This document shows positions 24,210-32,728 of a DNA stretch of 64,000 bases, piece after piece. The DNA comes from an uncultured Collinsella sp. (lineage in GTDB: Bacteria > Actinomycetota > Coriobacteriia > Coriobacteriales > Coriobacteriaceae). Position numbers and translations under genes: made by a program. A model generated the notes under the pieces. It was not told the DNA's origin and searched no databases. It saw nothing but the letters and a program-made list of their open reading frames with translations. The stretch is taken from assembly GCA_900541065.1 (NCBI GenBank), contig UQIE01000002.1:62001-126000 (forward strand), read 5' to 3'. The stretch's first letter is position 1. Every line of letters begins with the position of its first letter.

Positions 24210-24917
24210 ATGGCTAAGCATGGTAAGAGCTATAACGCCGCTGCCGAGAAGATCGACCGCGCCACGCTCTACACCCCCCTTCAGGCTGCCAAGCTCATCA
24301 AGGAGCTCGACACCGCCAAGTTCGACGAGACCGTCGAGGCCCACTTCCGTCTGGGCATCGATACTCGTAAGGCTGACCAGAACATCCGTGGTTCCATCTC
24401 CCTGCCCCACGGCACCGGCAAGACCGTTCGTGTTGCCGTCTTCGCCGAGGGCGAGAAGGCTCGCGAGGCCGAGGCTGCCGGCGCCGACATCATCGGTTCC
24501 GACGAGCTCGTCGCCCAGATCCAGAAGGGCGAGATCAACTTCGACGCCGCTATCGCTACGCCGAACATGATGGCCAAGGTTGGCCGCATCGGTAAGATCC
24601 TTGGTCCCCGTGGCCTCATGCCGAACCCCAAGCTCGGAACCGTGACCATGGACGTCGCCAAGATGGTCTCCGAGCTCAAGGCCGGCCGCGTTGAGTATCG
24701 CGCCGACCGTTACGGCATCTGCCACGTGCCCCTGGGCAAGAAGTCCTTCTCTGAGCAGCAGCTCGTCGAGAACTACGCTGCCCTGTACACCGAGATCCTG
24801 CGCGTCAAGCCCTCTTCCGCTAAGGGCAAGTACGTTAAGTCCATCTCCGTGTCTTCCACCATGGGCCCTGGCGTCAAGGTCGATCCCGCTGTCCAGCGTG
24901 ACTTCCTGGCTGAGTAA
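24210..24917 (+). CDS. rplA: 50S ribosomal protein L1
   Basis: A 235-residue ribosomal protein that forms the L1 stalk and represses its own operon in many bacteria. The L1 signature IGKILGPRGLMPNPKLGTV is near the middle. The ATG at 24210 (MAKHGKSY) lies eight bases after AGGAGG; the ATG at 24204 is only two bases from it. In most bacteria rplJ follows directly, but here the ribosomal cluster breaks off and resumes 26 kb later. Confidence 0.97.
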   Translation: MAKHGKSYNAAAEKIDRATLYTPLQAAKLIKELDTAKFDETVEAHFRLGIDTRKADQNIRGSISLPHGTGKTVRVAVFAEGEKAREAEAAGADIIGSDELVAQIQKGEINFDAAIATPNMMAKVGRIGKILGPRGLMPNPKLGTVTMDVAKMVSELKAGRVEYRADRYGICHVPLGKKSFSEQQLVENYAALYTEILRVKPSSAKGKYVKSISVSSTMGPGVKVDPAVQRDFLAE

Positions 24918-24953
24918 CTGCTAGTTACTGCCTGAGCAAAGCAAGCATTGCTA

Positions 24954-24992
24954 AAGAAACCCGGTTCTGCCTCGTGCAGGACCGGGTTTCTT
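24954..24992 (+). terminator. Strong terminator after rplA
   Basis: A perfect 17-bp stem: AAGAAACCCGGTTCTGC (24954-24970) with its complement at 24976-24992, loop CTCGT. Confidence 0.9.
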
Positions 24993-25006
24993 GCTACCTC
25001 GGACCA

Positions 25007-25044
25007 AAACCACCACAAAGGTGCCTGTCCCCTTTGTGGTGGTT
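25007..25044 (-). repeat. Exact hairpin repeat R4, copy 1
   Basis: AAACCACCACAAAGG (25007-25021) with CCTTTGTGGTGGTT (25031-25044). The sequence is identical to copies at 27723 and 28837. It overlaps the stop of the leftward metallophosphoesterase gene and probably terminates it. Confidence 0.85.
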
Positions 25045-25753
25045 ACCAGGGTGTTCTGGCGGTAGAGGACTCGATGGCCTCGTGGCGCTTGAGCTCGCGG
25101 CGCATAGTTTGCGAATTGAGCCAAGCTGCCTGCCAGCCACGGATGGGGTAGCGCGTCTGGTCGAGCTCAAACTGCGTATAGCCGCAGGCGTTGATGATCG
25201 TTGCCCCGCATACGTGCTGACGTTCGCGTTGAAAGTCGCGACCATAGCATTGGTGCACATGCCCGTGCACCATGTAGTCGGCCCCCCAGGACTCAAGCGC
25301 CGTGTTAAAGCATTCGAATCCTCGATGTGGCAGATCATCCAGATCGCCCTCGCCGGCGGCGGGCGCGTGAGTGAGCAAGATGTCGCAGCCGCCGACCATC
25401 CTCACTTTGCGGGAGAGCTTGCGCATGCGCTTGGTCATCTCGCGCTCGGTGTACATGTTGGCGCCATCTCGGTAGCGCATGGAGCCGCCAAGTCCCGCTA
25501 TGCGGACGCCGCGATACACGTACACGGTGTCTTCGACGCAGATGCAGCCGCCCGGTGCATGACGTGCATAGCGGTCATCGTGGTTGCCTCGTACGTAGAT
25601 GAGCGGTTTGTTGATGACGGTGACCAAAAACTCAAGATAGTCCGGGTCCAGGTCTCCAGCGGACAAAATCAGGTCGACACCCTCAAAGCGTTCCTTGCGA
25701 AAGCATTCCCAAAGGCATCGTTCTTCGGTATCGGCTACGGCAAGGATTTTCAT
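25043..25753 (-). CDS. Metallophosphoesterase family protein
   Basis: A 236-residue calcineurin-like phosphoesterase. Visible metal-site motifs are GDLD near residue 33, GNHDD near residue 56, THAP near residue 126, and GHVHQ near residue 163. The first motif is unusual: ADTEER instead of the normal D-X-H, so one metal ligand is altered. The start overlaps the stop of the upstream ParB-like/BMP gene by four bases, which indicates translational coupling. Substrate unknown; related enzymes cleave phosphodiesters of nucleotides or proteins. Confidence 0.8.
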   Translation of the reverse strand: MKILAVADTEERCLWECFRKERFEGVDLILSAGDLDPDYLEFLVTVINKPLIYVRGNHDDRYARHAPGGCICVEDTVYVYRGVRIAGLGGSMRYRDGANMYTEREMTKRMRKLSRKVRMVGGCDILLTHAPAAGEGDLDDLPHRGFECFNTALESWGADYMVHGHVHQCYGRDFQRERQHVCGATIINACGYTQFELDQTRYPIRGWQAAWLNSQTMRRELKRHEAIESSTARTPW

Positions 25754-27666
25754 AGGGTGTGGACTTTCGGCTCATCGTCGAGTTGCGGAATGGTGCCCAC
25801 CACGTTGTCGGCCAGCCAGTCCATCTCGACGATTTGCGTGCTCGGCAGCGGGGGAAAGCCCTCGATCTGCACCACGCCGTCTTGGCTATGGAGCTCGCCG
25901 CCAAAGGGGTTGATGGAACCCTCGACAATGCCGTTGCGGAGCAGCTGCACGAGCTTGCGCGTCTGATAGGGCAGGCCCGGAGCGTAGCGAATGTCGATAA
26001 CGCCCGAGCTCATGCCGTACCAGTAGTTGACGGCGCGAACCTGGCTGTCGCCGCTGGTCTCGTCCCACGTGCCATGCAGCAAGCTGCGCACGATAAGCTC
26101 GTAGTATCGGCCCCAGTTCCATACCGGCATGGCAATGCCGGTAACCTTGCCGTCGACCAGGCGGTGGAGTCCGTAGGCCGTAGGGTCTTCGAGCGACTTT
26201 GACATGTCAGCGCCGGTCATGACGCTCACGCCTTCGCGGCACATGGCCTCGGCAAGACCGCCGGCGGGCACATCGCCCCAGGTGGGGATTACCTGCGCGC
26301 GAGGGTCGAGCAACGAGGCACCGATGGCAAAGGCGTTGATCTCGCTAAGCGCACCCGACGCAAAGACCGACGCGTGGTAGCCAATGCGATGGTTGTCCGC
26401 CATGCTGGCCGCAAGGGCGCCCAGGAGGAACTTGGCCTCGTACATCTTTCCAAAATACGAGCGCACGCTTTGGTGGGGAAGGCCGATAGAGCAGTTGAGG
26501 AACCGAACCCGAGGATACTCAACGGCAGCCCTGAGCGTGTATTCCATCAGGCGGTGCGAGGTCGAGAAGATGACGTTTGCTCCATGTTTGACAGCCGTTT
26601 CCGCGGCGGCGTAGAACGCGTCCGGATCGTGGCAGTCCTCGAACGCCTCGGTGCGCACGATACCGCCAAAGTGCTCATCGAGATACTGACGCCCTTGGTC
26701 GTGCAAGCTGTCCCAGCTCGACGATGCACAGGGGAATTCATGGATAAAGGCGATGCGCAGAGGGTTGGCCGCCGAATAAACGGTCTTGCCCATAAAGAAG
26801 TTGAGCACGCCGGAGGTGGACTTGGCGGGCGACTCTTCCTCATCGACGCTCGGTGCTTCGACAAGATCTACCTTGTCCTCGTTATTTTTGCCGGCAATGA
26901 CCAGCTCGCGCCAGATCTTGCACAGGCGGTTTACGACGATATCCGTCGGTGTATCCAGCAGGCGGTCCTGGTTGTACACATTGAGGTAGACGAGCATGGC
27001 GTCGGCGGGCGTAATGTCCAGGTGGTCGCCGCCTGCGCGAAGGTAGGCGCGCTTAAAGAGCAGGAAGGTGTGGCGCAGGTAGTCGACCTTTTTCTGCGGC
27101 CATTTTTCGATAAGGTTCTGGCCGAGCATTTTGGCGAGCGTTTCGTAGCTTCCCTCACGCGAGAACTCGATCTCGTATAGGGGGCAGACGCGCCAAAACG
27201 CGCAGAACTCGCCGTACAGGCGGCTTTCGACGGAATCCCATTTGCCGGGGTAGAGACGGGTGACCTTGGCCGAAACCGTCGGGGCGTCCAGGAATTTGAG
27301 GACGCTGACGCGCTTGTTGCCTTCCTGGACATAGAACCGATGCATGAACTCGGTGACGATGATGGGGTCGCGATAGCCCTCGGTCACCTGGATGTCGTAG
27401 AGGTTGGACCACTTGCGGGCGAACTCGGTGTTAAACGGCAGCAGGGGCATAAAGTTACACGAAAAGGCAGACTGACGGCCTTTGGTGACCGTGCCGACGA
27501 CCATTTCGAGCGGAATGTCCCTCAGGCCGACGCTCTCTCGCTGGCCTGAGGGGAGCTGGGCAACGAGGCCGTCGAGGTCCGTAAGGTACGGGTGCTCGCT
27601 TTGGCTGATGGCGCGACGACGTCCCTGCTCGCCGCGCTTGCGTGCTTGACGATAGGCCTCTTCCAT
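25750..27666 (-). CDS. Cytosolic ParB-like / BMP-domain fusion protein
   Basis: A 638-residue protein with no signal peptide. The N-terminal half contains EFMHRFYVQEGNKRVSVLKF (residues ~108-127), like the EGNRR motif of the ParB/Srx fold. The C-terminal half from about residue 305 (LRIAFIHEFPCASSSWDSLH) is a BMP/PnrA-type periplasmic-binding domain with NVIFSTSHRLMEY and RIGYHASVFASGALSEINAF. BMP proteins normally are exported lipoproteins that bind nucleosides; lacking an export signal, this one may act as an intracellular nucleoside sensor. Database entries call similar proteins BMP family substrate-binding proteins. It is coupled to the downstream phosphoesterase. Function is unknown. Confidence 0.72.
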   Translation of the reverse strand: MEEAYRQARKRGEQGRRRAISQSEHPYLTDLDGLVAQLPSGQRESVGLRDIPLEMVVGTVTKGRQSAFSCNFMPLLPFNTEFARKWSNLYDIQVTEGYRDPIIVTEFMHRFYVQEGNKRVSVLKFLDAPTVSAKVTRLYPGKWDSVESRLYGEFCAFWRVCPLYEIEFSREGSYETLAKMLGQNLIEKWPQKKVDYLRHTFLLFKRAYLRAGGDHLDITPADAMLVYLNVYNQDRLLDTPTDIVVNRLCKIWRELVIAGKNNEDKVDLVEAPSVDEEESPAKSTSGVLNFFMGKTVYSAANPLRIAFIHEFPCASSSWDSLHDQGRQYLDEHFGGIVRTEAFEDCHDPDAFYAAAETAVKHGANVIFSTSHRLMEYTLRAAVEYPRVRFLNCSIGLPHQSVRSYFGKMYEAKFLLGALAASMADNHRIGYHASVFASGALSEINAFAIGASLLDPRAQVIPTWGDVPAGGLAEAMCREGVSVMTGADMSKSLEDPTAYGLHRLVDGKVTGIAMPVWNWGRYYELIVRSLLHGTWDETSGDSQVRAVNYWYGMSSGVIDIRYAPGLPYQTRKLVQLLRNGIVEGSINPFGGELHSQDGVVQIEGFPPLPSTQIVEMDWLADNVVGTIPQLDDEPKVHTL

Positions 27667-27722
27667 GGTGTCTACTCCCTTAGTCGTTTAAACAACGATA
27701 TGAACCATGGTACCACGATGCG

Positions 27723-27761
27723 AAACCACCACAAAGGTGCCTGTCCCCTTTGTGGTGGTTT
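27723..27761 (-). repeat. Exact hairpin repeat R4, copy 2
   Basis: AAACCACCACAAAGG (27723-27737) with CCTTTGTGGTGGTTT (27747-27761). The last base touches the stop codon of the leftward MscS gene. Confidence 0.87.
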
Positions 27762-28528
27762 TAGGCGATGATGGGGGCGATGGCGCGGATGCAGGCGTCG
27801 GCTGCCGTAAAGGTGGTGCTGTCGTCGCTGACGATAAAGATGATCTTGCCCTTGATGCCAAAGTCGCCGATCTCGCTAAAGAGCACGTAGGGCTCCTTGT
27901 CAAAGCCCGAGATGGGAAGCACGGCGGCCTTGGTGGCGTCGGTGAGCTCATCTGCCAGCGCGTCCAGTGAAGCCCACTTGGACGTGTCCTTGACCGCGAC
28001 GGGGACGGCCACGCGCCCAAAGGGCATCAAATGCACGAGCGTGTTCTTGGAGATATTGGAGTTGGGGACGATGATGGTTTGCCCACAGGCGTCCTCGATG
28101 GTCGTATGACGCCAGGTGATGTCTTGGACCACGCCCGACACGCCGCCGACCTCGATATTGTCGCCGGGCTTGATGATGCCCATAAAGGTCACCTGCATGC
28201 CACCGATAAGGTTTGACAGTGTGTCCTGAAAGCCGAGCGAGATGGCGATGCCGCCGACGCCAAGAGCGGCGACGAGGGCGTTTGCGTTAATGCCAAAGCA
28301 GTTGTCGAGGATAAAACTGCCGCCGATCGTCCATATGACGGCGCGCGCGATGTTGATGAAGATGCTGGATGAAGGGAGTGGGTTATCGTCGCGGTTAAGC
28401 AGGTGGCGCAGGGTCTTGGACGCGACCTTGGCGGCAACGGCGGTGCCGATGGCCAAGATACCTGCCCAGATGATGTTGTGGACCCATCGTTGTGCAAAGA
28501 AATGAAGAATTGGCTCAAACAATTCCAT
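27761..28528 (-). CDS. Small-conductance mechanosensitive channel, MscS family
   Basis: A 255-residue membrane protein with three N-terminal helices. The third, pore-lining helix is Gly/Ala-rich (NALVAALGVGGIAISLGFQD), as in MscS, and is followed by the beta domain (FMGIIKPGDNIEVGGVSGVV) and a C-terminal alpha/beta domain. It releases solutes on hypo-osmotic shock. I chose the ATG at 28528, nine bases after AGGAGG; the ATG at 28546 lies upstream of that site. A bidirectional terminator lies behind its promoter region. Confidence 0.9.
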   Translation of the reverse strand: MELFEPILHFFAQRWVHNIIWAGILAIGTAVAAKVASKTLRHLLNRDDNPLPSSSIFINIARAVIWTIGGSFILDNCFGINANALVAALGVGGIAISLGFQDTLSNLIGGMQVTFMGIIKPGDNIEVGGVSGVVQDITWRHTTIEDACGQTIIVPNSNISKNTLVHLMPFGRVAVPVAVKDTSKWASLDALADELTDATKAAVLPISGFDKEPYVLFSEIGDFGIKGKIIFIVSDDSTTFTAADACIRAIAPIIA

Positions 28529-28571
28529 GTAGGGAGACCTCCTCATGATCGTTCAACCATGATACCCACCA

Positions 28572-28604
28572 AGAAGCCCGTCCGATCACATCGGACGGGC
28601 TTCT
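28572..28604. terminator. Bidirectional terminator upstream of the MscS gene
   Basis: A perfect 14-bp stem AGAAGCCCGTCCGA (28572-28585) with its complement at 28591-28604. It likely ends transcription of the small gene at 28658-28812. Confidence 0.7.
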
Positions 28605-28657
28605 GTGCTCGATATAAGGCTCGGCGCTGTACGGGCTCCAAGATTTAGCGGCATACC

Positions 28658-28812
28658 TTAGTGGTGGCGCTTCCAGATGATGCCGAGGATGACCATGACG
28701 ATGCCGCCAATGAGGCATGCGCCGACCACGGCCAGCGTGCGGTCTCCCATTGCGGCGAGCTTACCGGTCGTCTTTTTGGAGTGGCTAACGCAAAGCGGGG
28801 GAGTCTTTTCAT
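28658..28812 (-). pseudogene. Small membrane protein gene with a one-base frameshift
   Basis: An ATG at 28812 with AAGGAG seven bases upstream opens MKRLPRFALATPK. After a run of five A (minus strand) the natural continuation is in another frame: KTTGKLAAMGDRTLAVVGAC and LIGGIVMVILGIIWKRHH, then a stop at 28658. The span is 155 bases, one short of 52 codons; adding one A to the run restores a 51-residue protein with a single transmembrane helix and a Lys-Arg-His-His tail, like a cell-wall sorting tail. An internal ATG at 28750 could still give 30 residues. It may be a sequencing error, a phase-variable gene or a true pseudogene. Confidence 0.55.
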
Positions 28813-28836
28813 GGCAGTCTCCTTAGTCCTTAACAA

Positions 28837-28875
28837 AAACCACCACAAAGGTGCCTGTCCCCTTTGTGGTGGTTT
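28837..28875 (-). repeat. Exact hairpin repeat R4, copy 3
   Basis: AAACCACCACAAAGG (28837-28851) with CCTTTGTGGTGGTTT (28861-28875). It lies ten bases beyond the stop of the leftward ABC ATPase gene and just before the small frameshifted gene. Confidence 0.87.
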
Positions 28876-28884
28876 TCTAGGTCG

Positions 28885-29679
28885 TTAGCTCAGCAGCATG
28901 CGGTCGTTGGCGAGCTCGCCGCCCGAGACCTCCTCGAACTTCTGGAGCAGGTCGGCGACGGTGAGTGACTTTTTCTCGTCGCCGGCCACGTCGTAGATCA
29001 CATGGCCCTCGTGCATCATGATCAGACGGTTGCCCAGACGGATGGCGTCGTTCATGTTGTGTGTGACCATGAGCGTGGTCAGGTGGTTCTCGTCGACGAT
29101 CTCCTCGGTCAGGTTGAGCACCTTCGATGCCGTTTTGGGGTCGAGGGCCGCGGTGTGCTCGTCGAGCAGCAGCAGGCGCGGCTTGGTGAGCGTGGCCATC
29201 AGCAGGGTGAGTGCCTGGCGCTGGCCGCCCGAGAGCAGACCAACCTTGGCGTTGAGGCGCGTGTCCAGACCGAGGTCCAAGCGCTTGAGTAGCTCAACGT
29301 ACTCGTCCTTCTCGGCCTTGGTGACGCCCCACGAAAGGCCGCGACGCTGGCCGCGGCGCTTGGCGAGGGCCAGGTTCTCGGCAATTTGCATGTCGGCAGC
29401 GGTGCCGCGCATGGGGTCCTGGAACACTCGGCCCAGGTACTTGGCGCGCTGCGACTCGCTCAGACGCGAGATATCGGTGCCGTCGAGCTCAATAACGCCC
29501 GAATCGAGCGGATACACGCCGGCAATCATGTTGAGCAGCGTGGACTTGCCGGCGCCGTTGCCGCCGATCACGGTCACAAAGTCGCCGTCGTTAAGGGTAA
29601 GGTCGACGCCGGTGAGCGCGCGCTTCTCGGTAACGGTGCCCTTGTTAAAGGTTTTTTTGACGTGCGAGAGCTTAAGCAT
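28885..29679 (-). CDS. ABC transporter ATP-binding protein
   Basis: A 264-residue ATPase: Walker A GGNGAGKSTLLN, Q-loop in YLGRVFQDP, signature LSGGQRQAL, Walker B RLLLLDEHTAALD, and a switch His in MVTHNMNDA. It powers the importer formed with the upstream permease and lipoprotein genes. I chose the ATG at 29679 (MLKLSHVKKTF); it overlaps the permease stop by eight bases. ORFs extended further upstream give an atypical N terminus. Confidence 0.92.
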   Translation of the reverse strand: MLKLSHVKKTFNKGTVTEKRALTGVDLTLNDGDFVTVIGGNGAGKSTLLNMIAGVYPLDSGVIELDGTDISRLSESQRAKYLGRVFQDPMRGTAADMQIAENLALAKRRGQRRGLSWGVTKAEKDEYVELLKRLDLGLDTRLNAKVGLLSGGQRQALTLLMATLTKPRLLLLDEHTAALDPKTASKVLNLTEEIVDENHLTTLMVTHNMNDAIRLGNRLIMMHEGHVIYDVAGDEKKSLTVADLLQKFEEVSGGELANDRMLLS

Positions 29680-30595
29680 CTGCCTCATCTCCCCTCGTAT
29701 AGGAGCTGCGGAGCTTGTAGCGCTCCCAAACCACGGGCACGCACAGGGCCACGGCAACGATCACGGCGGAGAGCAGCTTCATGTCGTTGGCATCCATACC
29801 CAGCTGCAGCACGATGGCGCGGATGAGGAAGTAGACCACGGAGCCAAAGACGGCAGAGGCCAGGCGGACGGAGAACTGCGTCAGACCGCCGGGCAGCAGG
29901 CGGCCGAGCACCTCGCCGATGACGATAGCGGCAAGGCCGATGACGATGGCGCCGGTGCCCATACCGATATCGGCATACTTCTGGCTCTGGCAGATGAGCG
30001 CGCCGGCAAGGCCGATGAGGGCGTTGGAGAGCACGAGGGCGATCATCTTGGTGGTGTTGGTGTTAACGCCCAGGGCGCGGATCATGTACTCGTTGTTGCC
30101 GGTGGCACGCAGCGCCGAGCCGATCTCGGTGCCAAAGAACCAGTACAGGATGGCGACGATGGCCACGGCCAGCGCAATGCCCAGGATAATGGCAACAGTG
30201 GACTGCGGCAGGCCCGTCATGTTGCTGACGGATGAGAAGATAGTGCCCTTGGCAAGGATGGGCGTGTTGGATTTGCCCATGATGCGCAGGTTGATGGACC
30301 ACAGACTGATCTGCGTAAGGATTCCGGCGAGGATTGCGGGAATCTCAAAGACGGTGGTCAAGATGCCCGTGACGGCGCCGGCGATGGCACCGGCGCACAT
30401 GCCGGCCAGCACGGCGAGCAAGGGGTCGACGGTATTGTTGACGATGAGCACGGCGCAAACACAGCCGCCGAGGGCAAAGCTGCCGTCGCAGGTCATATCG
30501 GGGATGTCGAGCAGGCGGAACGTGATAAACACGCCGAGCACCATGATGCCCCAGAGGACGCCCTGCGAAACGGCGCCCTGCAATGCAATGAGCAT
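29672..30595 (-). CDS. ABC transporter permease (BPD_transp_2 type)
   Basis: A 307-residue membrane protein with about eight or nine helices, of the type that partners PF04392 substrate-binding proteins (Livpermease-like; TrpY/YtrC-type context). Typical segments are FRLLDIPDMTCDGSFALGGC and RALGVNTNTTKMIALVLSNA, the latter in the cytoplasmic coupling loop. It is coupled to the ATPase gene by overlap. A 204-base gap with a hairpin separates it from the binding-protein gene. Confidence 0.9.
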   Translation of the reverse strand: MLIALQGAVSQGVLWGIMVLGVFITFRLLDIPDMTCDGSFALGGCVCAVLIVNNTVDPLLAVLAGMCAGAIAGAVTGILTTVFEIPAILAGILTQISLWSINLRIMGKSNTPILAKGTIFSSVSNMTGLPQSTVAIILGIALAVAIVAILYWFFGTEIGSALRATGNNEYMIRALGVNTNTTKMIALVLSNALIGLAGALICQSQKYADIGMGTGAIVIGLAAIVIGEVLGRLLPGGLTQFSVRLASAVFGSVVYFLIRAIVLQLGMDANDMKLLSAVIVAVALCVPVVWERYKLRSSYTRGDEADA

Positions 30596-30699
30596 GCTTC
30601 ATACCTCCTAGGATAGGGTGGACACGTGATTTTCCATAATAGCGGTAACGCTGCATAAAAGAGTTGCGGACGGATGTTTTGTCTCATCCGAAACAAGCA

Positions 30700-30728
30700 G
30701 GGCGAACGCCGGTCTTTAGCGTTCGCCC
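30700..30728 (-). terminator. Attenuating hairpin between binding-protein and permease genes
   Basis: A perfect 10-bp stem GGGCGAACGC (30700-30709) with GCGTTCGCCC (30719-30728), followed on the minus strand by TGCTTGTTT. Such a hairpin commonly lets binding protein be made in excess over the membrane parts. Confidence 0.65.
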
Positions 30729-30799
30729 CTGTGGCTCAGATATTGAATAACGCGGCTATGGCACGAGCGCGGGCTCTAGATGCATTGCCACGCATGACG

Positions 30800-31780
30800 C
30801 TACGCGTCCAGAGCGGAGAGGTCGATGCCCAGGGCCTCGGCCATCTCGTCGTTCTTGACGACGACCAGGTCCTTGCTCGAGAGATGCTTGATCGGCATAT
30901 CCTCGGGCTTGGCCTCGCCCTTCAGGATCTTGACGGCCATCTCGCCCGCGGCGTAGCCCAGGTCCTCGTAGTTGATGGAGAGGGTGAACACGCCGCCGGC
31001 CTTGCACATGCCCTCCTCGCCGGTCACGAAGGGGAGCTTGTTCTCCTTGCAAATCTGGCCGACCTGCGAAGCGCCCGCGGCGATGGTGTTGTCGGTGGGG
31101 GAGTACAGCGCGTCGACCTTGCCCACGGCAGACTCGACGACGGACTGAATCTCGTTGGAGCTCGAGACGGTGAAGTCAGTGTACTCGAGGCCCAGCTTGT
31201 CGAGCTCCTTCTTGGCGGCCTTGATTTGGACGTCGGAGTTGGACTCGGCGGTGCAGTAGAGCAGGCCGACCTTCTTAACGTCGGGCAAGACCTTCTGCAT
31301 CATCTCGAGCTGCTCGGCGACCGGGGTGAGGTCGGAAGCGCCCGTGACGTTGGTGCCGGGCTTGTCGTTGTCCTGGACCAGGCCGGAAGCGGCGTAGTCG
31401 GTGATGGCACAGCCCACGATGGGGATGTCGGCCGTGGCGCCGGCGGCAGCCTGCGCGGCGGGCGTAGCGATGGCATAGATCAGGTCGACGCCGTCGCCTA
31501 CGAACTTGTCGGCAATGGACTTACACGTGGACTGGTCGTTCTGGGCGTTCTTCTGGTCGATCTTGACCTTGAGACCGCTCTTCTTGATGGCCTTGACGAA
31601 GCCGTCGTTGGCGGCATCGAGCGCGGAGTGCTCGGTGAGCTGCAGAACGCCGATGGTGTAGTCGGAACCGGCGGCAGCGGAGCCGGAACCAGAGTTGCCG
31701 CCGCATCCGGCGAGCGGAGCGAGCGCGAGCAGGCCAGCGGAGACAAGAAGGCTCCTGCGGCTGATGGTGATGTCCTTCAT
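30800..31780 (-). CDS. ABC transporter substrate-binding lipoprotein (PF04392 family)
   Basis: A 326-residue exported lipoprotein. The N terminus ISRRSLLVSAGLLALAPLAG ends in a lipobox with Cys26 and contains a twin-Arg pair, so Tat export is possible. A Gly/Ser linker follows, then two Rossmann-like lobes with typical family segments DYTIGVLQLTEHSALDAAND and VKKVGLLYCTAESNSDVQIK. Members of this family bind aromatic amino acids (TrpX) or other small ligands; the ligand here is not evident. It is first in the leftward importer operon and has a promoter at 31844-31871. Confidence 0.92.
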   Translation of the reverse strand: MKDITISRRSLLVSAGLLALAPLAGCGGNSGSGSAAAGSDYTIGVLQLTEHSALDAANDGFVKAIKKSGLKVKIDQKNAQNDQSTCKSIADKFVGDGVDLIYAIATPAAQAAAGATADIPIVGCAITDYAASGLVQDNDKPGTNVTGASDLTPVAEQLEMMQKVLPDVKKVGLLYCTAESNSDVQIKAAKKELDKLGLEYTDFTVSSSNEIQSVVESAVGKVDALYSPTDNTIAAGASQVGQICKENKLPFVTGEEGMCKAGGVFTLSINYEDLGYAAGEMAVKILKGEAKPEDMPIKHLSSKDLVVVKNDEMAEALGIDLSALDA

Positions 31781-31843
31781 ATCATTACCCCCAGTATAAA
31801 AATGGCTGGAAACACTGCACTAGGAAAAAGTGCAAGTGGGACT

Positions 31844-31871
31844 ATAGTAACGCCAGTGTCCATTTTTACAA
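31844..31871 (-). promoter_or_regulatory. Promoter of the ABC importer operon
   Basis: On the minus strand TTGTAA (31866-31871), a 16-base spacer and TACTAT (31844-31849). Confidence 0.55.
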
Positions 31872-31939
31872 TAACCTGGCGGGTTTTTTAATACTGAACT
31901 GGATGGGCGGTGCTGAGGAACGACGGACGGTAACGGGGC

Positions 31940-32728
31940 TTACGCTGCGGGTGCGGTGCTGTCTTCTTCGTCTAGCGCGGCAAAGAGTTTCTTGCCGTCG
32001 AGCAAACGCGTGCTGACGTTTCTCATGCGGCTGACCTCAACGGTGCGCAGGGTGTCGTCGGCGCCTCGGGTGTCGTAGACCGTTCCCAGCAGATACGAGA
32101 CGCCATCGCGCTGCCTGATGGCAAAGGGCCGGACCGTCATCCGCACCACCTCGATTTCGCCTCGGGTCAGGACGTTTGTGATATCAAAGCTGACGGTTGT
32201 TCCATGGTCGATGGCCTGTTCGATGAGCTCGCACGTGTCGATACGCTTGGCGTGCGGACGCGTTGTCTTGACGGGCGCGTCGTTGGCGGCCGGTGCCGGT
32301 TCGGGCATATCGAGATAGTCGCGAACATCGGCGCTCGCCATGGCGACCAGGTGCTGCGCCATGCTCTTTCGAATGGCTATGGGCGTCGACCGGTTGCGCA
32401 TGACCATGCCGTGGAGCCGTATGATCTCTTCGTCAGCAAGCGGGCGGGTGAGGAGCCGATAGCCCACGCCGCGCTTATAGTCGATTTCGTATCCGGCGTG
32501 ACGAAGTGCAGATATCGAGGTATAGATGCTGCGGCGTGCCGCCGAGATGGGCATGCGGGCGGGGTCGTCGGGATGGGCGAGGAGCTCGACCAGCTCGTCG
32601 GAAAGCAGCGCCTTGTCCTCGCCGGTGTTCTCGCTCAAGAGCTGCAGGATGCGTACGGCGCGATAGGCTGCCATCGAGGCGGAGCCCCTGGTCGTGGTCT
32701 CGTAGTTTTCAACAACGGCTTCGGTCAT
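31940..32728 (-). CDS. WYL-type transcriptional regulator
   Basis: A 262-residue protein. The N-terminal half is helical with a winged-helix look (ARRSIYTSISALRHAGYEID, then YKRGVGYRLL). The C-terminal domain reads MTVRPFAIRQRDGVSYLLGT and LRTVEVSRMRNV, the pattern of WYL ligand-sensing domains. Start chosen at the ATG 32728; a GTG at 32737 abuts its ribosome site too closely. It may control the adjacent ABC importer, which is transcribed in the same direction downstream, or asnS; neither is shown by sequence. Confidence 0.75.
   Translation of the reverse strand: MTEAVVENYETTTRGSASMAAYRAVRILQLLSENTGEDKALLSDELVELLAHPDDPARMPISAARRSIYTSISALRHAGYEIDYKRGVGYRLLTRPLADEEIIRLHGMVMRNRSTPIAIRKSMAQHLVAMASADVRDYLDMPEPAPAANDAPVKTTRPHAKRIDTCELIEQAIDHGTTVSFDITNVLTRGEIEVVRMTVRPFAIRQRDGVSYLLGTVYDTRGADDTLRTVEVSRMRNVSTRLLDGKKLFAALDEEDSTAPAA

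Noticed and set aside
22620..24725. A 701-codon minus-strand open frame opposite secE-nusG-rplK-rplA
   Set aside because: It runs antisense through four well-defined genes and their intergenic gaps; no family resemblance.
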